From the NCBI GenBank assembly GCA_030323885.1, contig CM059191.1, positions 101,542,292 to 101,606,291 on the forward strand: a stretch of 64,000 bases of DNA, read 5' to 3'. The notes below the pieces were generated by a model. The model was given only the letters and a program-made list of their open reading frames with translations. It ran no database searches and was not told the DNA's origin. Positions 56,545 to 64,000 of this stretch are shown here, piece after piece. Both the position numbers and the translations under genes were made by a program. Each line of letters begins with the position of its first letter. The stretch's first letter is position 1. The stretch is from Branchipolynoe longqiensis (Eukaryota > Annelida > Polychaeta > Phyllodocida > Polynoidae).

Positions 56545-57450
56545 AGATAGGATGGAGGCGACCCTAATGTCAGACATGATTATCTGCTCAGCAAGAGGGC
56601 GAGCAGTGTATTTATAAACACAATCTGACACCCAGTCACCACTTACTTTAAGTTCATCTATCGACGCCCCCTGGAGGGCCAGAAGGGTACATCCCCCCCC
56701 CCCCCCCTCTGGAGAGAATGGCAGGAGAAAGAGGCGGCATCAAGACCTGCCTCCCCAGCAAACATCTTTATGGTTTTATGTAAAGTCCTATAATCTAGCG
56801 GCCTGAGGCCACCTCCCACCACAGGAATTTGAAAAGCTGGCGTGTCAGAGCCCACTAGTGACAAATGAAAATGGGGGCATTCAACTGGGCCTCTCTATCC
56901 GAATATCAAAATATTTCCGAACAAATTCCTATTCGACTGGGACCGGAAGTGGGTTCATATACTGATGATTTGGATGTGTGTATGTGGCTCCATCCATTCC
57001 ATCCGTAAAGTTGCGGATAGAAAGGGCCCAGTCGAATGCCCCCATTGTCTTTGCACTCAAAACACTGCGCAGAGGACAGTGTCATGAACATGGGCGGCCG
57101 GGATCAGGAGCTTCCGTTCCGAACAGTGGATTGTTTTTGAACGCCTCACCATGCCCCGTTGAAAGAACTCAAAATCGGAGCGTCGCAGCCCCGACTCCGA
57201 GTCGGTTATCTGGCACTTCCTAAGCAGGGCCCTAAAACCCGTCAGAATGGCCGCCCTACCACAGACATGACCCTCATGATCAGATATTAAGTCAAACATT
57301 TTCAATAACTCCCTCGGGAGCAGAGGGGCGGCCGTTTTAACCTCACAGCCAAGGACCCGCTTCATCCCCCCAACACTGTTCTTATCTGATCAGATGTAAA
57401 ATCAATAGGCGGATAACCTTCCGACTTAATAAATCAATTTAAAGCACTGA
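56545..57450 (-). pseudogene. Tyrosine recombinase remnant of a DIRS/Ngaro- or Crypton-type element
   Basis: Read downwards: IKSEGYPPIDFTSDQIRTVLGG, then (after a shift in a G run near 57370) the core-binding and catalytic parts: AAILTGFRALLRKC (catalytic Arg I), VRRSKTI, LLIPAAHVHDT, then LRPLDYRTLHKTIKMF and FSCHSLQRGG. After another shift in a poly-G/C run (about 56692-56706) come LQGASIDELKVSGDW and DCVYKYT with the nucleophile Tyr. The H-x-x-R motif reads HSLQ, so catalytic Arg II is Gln. Several stops and frameshifts: dead copy. The domain is certain; the element class is inferred. Confidence 0.8.
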
Positions 57451-57474
57451 TATAATTGGTAATCGAAGAATATT

Positions 57475-57600
57475 TTAAAGTTGCATGGTCCGATGAAATA
57501 TAATTTTGTCAAAATTAAAACAACTACTTACATTTGATCCTATATATGTAACTTAGATACTGGTGTACTAGCTAATGATTTGGGACAGCATATACAGAAT
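57475..57600. mobile_element. TTAA MITE, one end
   Basis: TTAAAGTTGCATGGTCCGATGAAAT followed by family blocks; other end missing. Confidence 0.65.
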
Positions 57601-57744
57601 AACCAGTGAATTTATAAGCTCACCCCTTTAGACACTCACTTTGAAACACCCATTATGCAGGGAGGCCATTAACCAACTAGACCAATCTCATGACCTCATT
57701 AGCCTCCCCAACCAAGTAGGCCTACTGTGCAGGGCCATAGAGGG

Positions 57745-59195
57745 GAAGGGGATATGAGGTGGATTTGTCTGTGTGTGTATGTGTCTGTGTGTTTCCTGAC
57801 CTGACTTTACAGAGACACACAGACAGACATACACACAGACATACACACACAGACATATACACACAGACATAGATACACACACAGACAGACACCCATAGAT
57901 AGGCACACACAGACAGACATGCACAGACAGCACACACATACACATAAACACACAGACATGCACACACCCAACATACACAGACACACATACACCTGACCTG
58001 ACTTTGCAGAGAGAGAGCCACACACACAGACAGACACACACAGACAGACACACACACAGACAGACACACATACACAGACATATGCACACATACATATACA
58101 CACAGACACACATACACACACATACACACACATACATTACCACACATACATATACACACAGACACACAGACAGACACACATAGATAGGCACACACAGACA
58201 AACATGCACAGACAGCACACCAGACACAGAAACACACAGTCATGCACACACCCAACATACACAGACACACATACACCCGACCTGACTTTGCAGAGAGAGA
58301 GACACACACACACAGACAGAGACACATAGACAGCCACACACAGACAGAGGCAGACACACACATACATGCACACACATACATACACACACATGCAGACATA
58401 CACAGACAGACACATACACCCATACACACATACACACACATACACACACAGACATACGGACAGACATACACACACATATATATATATATATATACACACA
58501 GACACAGACAGACACACATAGATAGACACACACAGACAGACATGCACAGACAGCACACACAGACACAGAAACACACATACATGCACACACCCGACATACA
58601 CAGACACACATACACCCGACCTGATTTTGCAGAGAGAGAGACACACACACAGACAGAGACACATAGAGAGATGCACACAGAGGCAGACACACACACATAC
58701 ATACACACAGATATACACACAGACATACATACACATACATTACCATACATACATATACACACAGACACACACAGACAGACACACATAGATATACAAAGAC
58801 AGACATGCATAGACAGCACACCAGACACAGAAACACAGAGGCATGCACACACCCGACATACACAGACACACATACATCCGACCTGAGTTTGTAGAGAGAG
58901 ACACACACACAGACAGAGACACATAGACAGACGCACACAGACAGAGGCATACACACATACATACACCCACATACATACACACATTCGTACATACACACAG
59001 ACATACACAGACACACACAGACACACACAGGCACACACATACATGCACACATACACAGAGACAGACCGACACAGACCGACACAGACAGACACATACACAC
59101 ATACATACACACACATACACAGAAACACACAGATAGACACACAGACAGATACATATAGACATACATAGACAGACACAAGCAGACAACAGACACAC
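57745..59195. repeat. ACAC/GACA minisatellite with higher-order units
   Basis: Dominated by ACACACAGACAGACACACATACAC on the plus strand. A longer unit of about 300 bp, marked by CACACACCCGACATACACAGA and CGACCTGACTTTGCAGAGAG, recurs about every 270-350 bp (near 57970, 58250, 58590, 58850). The minus-strand open frame of 491 codons (Cys/Val-rich) is a by-product of the repeat. Confidence 0.9.
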
Positions 59196-59394
59196 ATTAT
59201 ATTTAGTTAAAAACCATAGTGACATGGGCCTATGGCACTAATCCTTTCCCAGAATGTGTCCAACCCAAACAGAAATACCTACCTACAGTCCTGTAAGGTT
59301 CCAGGTCATCTCACATCACGTGGTCAGCGCGAGATGACCATCTGGGTCATAGCCACAGGACTTTTGGCAAGCTTGGCGAAATTATTTTTGGTTC

Positions 59395-59540
59395 TTTCAG
59401 CTCATATTACTTCAAAACTAATCATCTTTAATCAAAATCACTCCGGAATAATGATTAGTAGCTTGTAACGATCAATTTGATATATTTATCTCAAAAATAA
59501 GACAACAATTCAAGTGCCATCGGACCATGCAACTTTAAGG
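59395..59540. mobile_element. TTAA MITE, right end
   Basis: TGCCATCGGACCATGCAACTTTAA at the right, with the preceding family blocks. Confidence 0.65.
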
Positions 59541-60645
59541 AGCGGCCCAACCACACAACATAAATGGCCAATACCAGCAATACTGAACTTAATTTTTCCA
59601 CTGCGAGTTCATGGCGCTTCGATCGATTCTGCCATCATCCAATCAGCGTCGGCCACAAGATGCGGAGTACACATCGATTATATATATTTCAATGGCAAGT
59701 TTGTTTCAATTAAAAAAAATGGAATAAAGATCTGTTGTAATTGGATGTAAGGATTATGGAACAATGAATAAATAAATAGGAATGCATATTTCAATAAAAA
59801 TAAACTGGTTTGACGGATTTATTTCTTATTTTATGTGTCAACTTCAACCCCCATGTGGACACAGCAAAATATTTAGCTACACAACTGAAACTGTGCCTAG
59901 AATACCTTATGGTGCTGCCATCTGTGAGAGCTATCAGCCACTAAAATACATGCTGCCGTATTCTGTCACTAGCTCGTAGAAGTTGGGCAGTTTAGCGATT
60001 TTCTGTGAATATAGTGGGAAAACGTGGCATTTTCTCCCAAATTTTCAACATATAGATGGACCTACAAAATATTTAGCGAATTTAGCCCAATTTTCGGCAG
60101 GTAAGATCTTGGTGTATGTAGAAACTGATCTGCTATCGGCACTATATGTTTATTATGATAGAAATGTGATAAATGGCGTTGCCGTGGATTCGCTATAGGA
60201 ATGCTGCTACTCCTGGTGACAGTGAGTTGTCGCAGTGCTAGTCACCAGGTTCGGGATTGCTGGTAATGGCCACCTGAGACGCCGGGCACACAAGGGCGAC
60301 AAAAACCCACTGAACTCTTCTCTGAAAGACAGGTATTTCCTAATCTGCATAGCCCTAGTTGAGCGTGTAATTAGCCGAATAATATTATCCACATATCACA
60401 CGAACTTGGCCCTCCAGCTGGGCCAGATCTGCAATGAGCAGGGAGATGGTATTCAGCGGAACACATGGGCACAGTCGAGCACATGGGCACAGTCGAGCAC
60501 ATGGGCACAGTCGAGCGGAGAGACCTTACGTCTATCAAGAAACCACAATAGCTGAACCCTGTCATTAAAGTACGATTTTTAACGTTTAATAACATTTTTA
60601 TTTTGTTCAGCCATTTTTGTTGTTCGTTTTATTTTTTGCTACATT
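59541..60645. other. No gene established; small 18-bp triplication
   Basis: Several ORFs up to 106 codons without domains. At 60462-60517 CACATGGGCACAGTCGAG is repeated three times. Confidence 0.45.
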
Positions 60646-60649
60646 AGTT

Positions 60650-60890
60650 GATTAAGAAAAGGCATTTTCAATCCTAACCTGGTGCTTGGCATTAATAGGA
60701 TAGAGCAAGGACTGGTTAACACAGTATCAGGATAACGTGCTTGTGTGGGATATCGTGTCATGGTGCTGGTGGCCTGGTCTCCCAGTGGGGCGGCACTATT
60801 CAGTTGCCATGAGTGCACACGATCACAAATCGGTACCCGTCCTGATATGACCATGGATCTTACTAGGATGTAAGACCCCAAGAATCAAAC
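60650..60890 (+). mobile_element. SINE, family 1, headless
   Basis: Body and 3' end (AACCTGGTGCTTGGCATTAATAGG ... CCCGTCCTGATATGACCATGG); head missing. Confidence 0.75.
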
Positions 60891-61149
60891 AAACTTGAAC
60901 TGGAAAGTGATATTGGATAAGCGTCGGTATGATATGAGGTGATATTAATCGGACCTAGCCGGTGATGAATCAGTGCAGTGTGTTTTGAACAGTGTGGTAT
61001 CAGCAACACTTAGGTGGTAAATTAACCATAGACTCATAAAATGCCGGCTGGGACTGACTGGCAGCCTATCCTTCAGCAACTCACAGCATAGCAACTAGTT
61101 CCCGGTACCAGTTAGGCTTTTTTGTTTTTATTGTATTTTGTTGGTGTTT

Positions 61150-61560
61150 TATATGGTATGCAGGTATTGCAGATATTGCAATACGTCAGGGAGTTTGACG
61201 CCCCTGCCCTGGTGTACAGGTTCTTGACAGAAACAAAGGCTATTAGGGAGAAAACCCTAAACAGAAAACCATGTCACTGTGGCAGTGTGGTTGATGTATG
61301 GAACTCCCAATATCTCCCCACCAGCCAGTGAAGGGACAAATAGTTTTGCGCCTGTCTGGACATCTTCTTGCCGGTGTGAAACCTCTATTTGCTCCCCGAG
61401 AGAGTGCTGCTGGTAACTTGCAAAAGCCAGCAGCACTTCAACACTGTTGCAGGCAGCTTTCATGAAATGTACAACTGCACAAAACACCATAAATGGAGAG
61501 CGGCAGTCAAGTAATGAAAGCAGTCTTTGTCGCATCGCGACCGACAGCATGATGATGATA
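61150..61560 (+). mobile_element. Internally deleted derivative of the 1.7-3.2 kb LINE family
   Basis: 61180-61475 matches the complement of 2885-3180. Then, within TTTCATGAAATG, it jumps to 61490-61555, which matches the complement of the 3' end at 1715-1790 (GGAGAGCGGCAGTCAAGTAATG, GTCGCATCGCGACCGACAGC) and ends in ATGATGATG. All RT-coding DNA is missing. Confidence 0.8.
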
Positions 61561-61575
61561 TGGTAAAATAGTTAA

Positions 61576-61901
61576 AGTTGCATAATCCGATGGTTTTAAG
61601 TTAATGTCATTTTTTAAAGATTGATCATTTTAATCTACCTTACTTTACTTTGAAGTAACTTTTATTTTACATGGTTAATGTTTGGGATATTTGAAGTGCA
61701 AACCTGTCAAATTAGTTTTGGCAAGCACGCAAAAAACCCGGACACCACACACTTCTATAATAAAAGGATCTATTAAATTGACTGAGCATTCCCTTCTATG
61801 CAGAACCAAATATGCATCAATATCTAAGTTAGATATGTAGAATCAAATCTCGATGATTGTTTTGGTTTTGAAAATTTGATGTTTCATCGGACTATGCAGC
61901 T
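61576..61901. mobile_element. TTAA-flanked MITE copy
   Basis: AGTTGCATAATCCGATGG / CATCGGACTATGCAGCT, TTAA at 61572-61575 and 61902-61905. Confidence 0.85.
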
Positions 61902-61909
61902 TTAACTAA

Positions 61910-62120
61910 GCAGGGGAAATTTCAATCGTGGACAATTGGTCTTCCTCATTTCACTGCTCCTTGCCTTATCCTTGTAATGCCAAATGCCAGGCGAGGTTGC
62001 GTCAAATATAAATTTTTACGTCATTGGTTTGAATCTGCCTGGGTTTTAACCCAGGGGTTCGAATCCCATCACCTACCAAAATGGAAGGCGGATGCTCAAC
62101 TCATTCGACCATCCTGCCTG
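61910..62120 (-). mobile_element. SINE, family 4
   Basis: Tail GAAATTTCCCCTGC at the low end; single GGAGCAGTGAAATGAGGAAGACC block; head with GGGATTCGAACCCC near 62058. Confidence 0.75.
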
Positions 62121-62157
62121 ATCAGTTAAGAGCTAATATGAATAAGCAATGCTTCAA

Positions 62158-62402
62158 ACCGACCCCCTCTAAACGCTCGGAAAAGTATGTATTTATTTAT
62201 TTATCAGGACGAGTATATTATTAACCAATCACTGTCATTACACGATTCAATGCGAGTATACAAATGGCGGCCCCCATACGTCTCTTTCCGTTTCCATTGC
62301 TGGATTTTGGTGAAGTCATTTTCCACCTCTATGAGTAGGCTACGGGTATTGTTTATGTATATACACATGTTAGTCATTAGCCTCCCCCCTGGGTGGGTCG
62401 GT
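62158..62402. mobile_element. MITE, ACCGACCCCC family, short (TA) tract
   Basis: Ends ACCGACCCCCTCT and GGGTGGGTCGGT; shares the GGGTATTGTTTATGTATATA / CATGTTAGTCATTAGCCTCCCCC block with 45841-46134. Confidence 0.65.
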
Positions 62403-62705
62403 ATTAAAGGGGCTAGATATGGATTAGGATGGCCATTTCTGAACTCCAATACCTTAAAGTTGCTTAGTCTGATGGCTTAGAGTTTCCAGCATTTGTTTTA
62501 GATTAATATATATGGTTGCTTGGCATAATCACCTTTAGTATTTAGTTCGAAATAAAAGGTTTTGAACATGATATATAGAAACAATAGAGGTCACAGTGAC
62601 AGTCACTACCCCCTCCTCACACATCCCTCTTCATTTTATTTCACTTTCACTTATAATCTAGTAGGATCATTAGGACACTGCTAATGAATTTGTCACCAAC
62701 TCTCA
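62403..62705. other. No gene seen
   Basis: Unique sequence. Confidence 0.5.
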
Positions 62706-63020
62706 CCAACTCTGTGGTGGCTGAATCGGTAGAGCGCAGGCTTCCCATGGGGTATGTCGGGAGTTCAATTCCCGGTCGAGTCAAACCATTACTTGTCGCG
62801 ACCTAGCCTGGCGCTCAGCATTAATAGGATAGGACAAGGACTGGGTAGCACAGTATCAGGATAATGTGTCTGTGGGATATGGGGCATGGTGGCGGTTGCC
62901 TGGTCTCCCAGTGGGACAGCACTATAAAGTCGCCATGAGTGCGCACTGTCACAAGTTGGTACCCATCCTGATATGACCCTAGGTGTTGCTAGGATGTAAA
63001 GGAACAACAAACAAGCAAAT
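62706..63020 (+). mobile_element. SINE, family 1, best full-length copy
   Basis: Head with A box TGGCTGAATCGGTAGAGCG and B box GGGAGTTCAATTCCCGG, body, and the 3' block CTAGGTGTTGCTAGGATGTAAAGG with an A/C-rich tail. Confidence 0.85.
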
Positions 63021-63034
63021 AAACCCCATCTTGC

Positions 63035-64000
63035 TGTTTTCCACAGTATCTGCGCAATTGTAAGCATTAAATGACTTATGGACATAAACCATTGAAAAGA
63101 CTTACAATTCCAGGGGGACGAATGTAGTACCTGCACTGACCTCTCAGGCAAGCAGCCACTGAAGCCGTGTTTACACGGGCGAGTTAAAACGCTTCATATA
63201 AAACCAGTTGTTTAGATCGATTTACATTTGTCGTGTAAACGCGACACTGTGGCGTTTTCGGGCTGAATCGATTCATATAAATCGGTATATGTAAACCACC
63301 TTGCGAGGTGGTTTATATGAAGCGAACTAGCTTAAGCGCATCACACGCATGTGCAGTCGAGACCTTAGTTTGTTGACTTTCCGGTCGATCAAAAGCGCAT
63401 ATTATAGAATTTAGTCTATGAAACCGCTAGCTGTCCACAGATATTTTTTTCATCATTTATTTTTAGGGTTTCACTGCCCAGCAGAAGTTTTGACCGTTCC
63501 AAACCAATATGATTCAGTCCATACAGATCTAGGTCGAACCCACACTCTCTCGTGGTGATGTCGACGAACCCAAACTGGCGCTGGTTAGTCTGGACTTGCT
63601 CATGCGCAGATATCAATTTCCGCCTTCAAACTAGTTGTGGGTAAACACGCCACTACATCGCTTCATATAAATCGCTTTGTCTAGATCGTTTTACATTTGC
63701 CCGTGTAAACACAGCTTTAGACAGGTGGATGTGGATAGGGTGCTGATATCACCGATCCTAGGTGGTGTAATGGTTAGCACACTAGCCTGGAATGCAAGTG
63801 ATGTGGGTTCGATTTTTGCTCCAGGTGAAATATTTCCCATTTTCATCATCCCGTTATAATACACTGGTTTCCATGACCAGGATTCTGTACAAGCTGTGTG
63901 TTGTATGGTCGGTGAACCTACTGTGTATGGAAGTGCATTGCCTGTATGTAGGTCATTGTAAGCATTAAATGACTTGTGGACATACACCATTTAAAAGACT
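63035..64000 (+). mobile_element. SINE, family 3, split by a MITE; continues past the window end
   Basis: 3' end of one unit (GTAAGCATTAAATGACTTATGG, AAAAGACTTACAATTCCAGG), then the CTCTCAGGCAAGCAGCCAC lead-in. The MITE (63163-63716) intervenes, then the lead-in continues TAGACAGGTGGATGTGGATAGGGTG. The head follows: A box TGGTGTAATGGTTAGCACAC, B-box-like GGGTTCGATTTTTGC. Confidence 0.75.
63163..63716. mobile_element. MITE, AGCCGTGTTTACACGGGC family, copy 3
   Basis: Ends AGCCGTGTTTACACGGGC and GCCCGTGTAAACACAGCT. Core shared with 31553-32179 (inverted orientation); contains the AACCACCTTGCGAGGTGGTT hairpin. Confidence 0.85.

Noticed and set aside
57722..59197. 491-codon minus-strand ORF (Cys/Val-rich)
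   Set aside because: Pure product of the ACAC/GACA repeat: no domain, no start context, and several frames are open at once.
59782..60198. Two adjacent plus-strand ORFs (65 and 71 codons)
   Set aside because: No recognised domain, no splice structure, typical of AT-rich intergenic DNA.
60190..60240. ATGCTGCTACTCCTGGTGACA followed by GTGAGT, resembling a signal-peptide exon with a donor site
   Set aside because: Only seven codons, and no matching downstream exon found; chance cannot be excluded.

Overview
The window is animal nuclear DNA. Two genes can be rebuilt exon by exon with GT-AG introns. The rest is a dense mosaic of non-LTR retrotransposon remains, tRNA-derived SINEs, terminal-inverted-repeat (TIR) MITEs and mini/microsatellites. 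Two SINE copies carry the central block I associate with MetaSINEs, and large intronless 'HEEADTR/TGCDTTSAF' genes are present. These fit a marine invertebrate (mollusc, amphioxus or similar); the species cannot be fixed from the sequence alone.

Host genes. (1) A complete POMP/UMP1 proteasome-maturation factor lies on the minus strand at 25786-31172: six coding exons, 142 aa, with the start codon alone in the first. (2) A complete five-exon minus-strand gene at 44923-52399 encodes a 282-aa protein with a signal peptide, one CUB domain, one transmembrane helix and a charged cytoplasmic tail; I do not recognise it as a named family. All junction phases agree in both.

Multicopy intronless family. 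One copy at 40514-43320 (minus) keeps a 767-codon N-terminal ORF and a cysteine-rich C-terminus, but the middle is missing and the frame changes at the joint. A second, decayed copy lies in intron 3 of the CUB gene (47720-49240, minus). It keeps the middle and C-terminal parts and is split by a SINE and a MITE.

Layout. 0-3.2 kb: two LINE fragments. 3.6-11.5 kb: SINEs, several MITE families, an RT fragment and a 1.86-kb TTAA-flanked element with internal tandem repeats. 11.6-18.8 kb: two arrays of one 38-bp minisatellite flanking degenerate pyrimidine-rich repeats, a LINE 3' end with RNase H, and two MITEs. 19-25.6 kb: SINEs (one with an internal 25-bp expansion) and nested MITEs. 25.8-31.2 kb: POMP. 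31.4-40 kb: MITEs, including two back-to-back elements sharing a TTA. 40.5-52.4 kb: the multicopy family and the CUB gene. 53-57.5 kb: a MITE, SINEs and a tyrosine-recombinase element with flanking direct repeats. 57.7-59.2 kb: an ACAC/GACA-type array. 59.5-64 kb: SINEs, an internally deleted LINE derivative and MITEs.

No CRISPR array, operon, rRNA or intact tRNA gene was seen. Repeat names here are descriptive, based on TIR sequence, target-site duplication (TSD) and similarity between copies inside the window; no database was searched.
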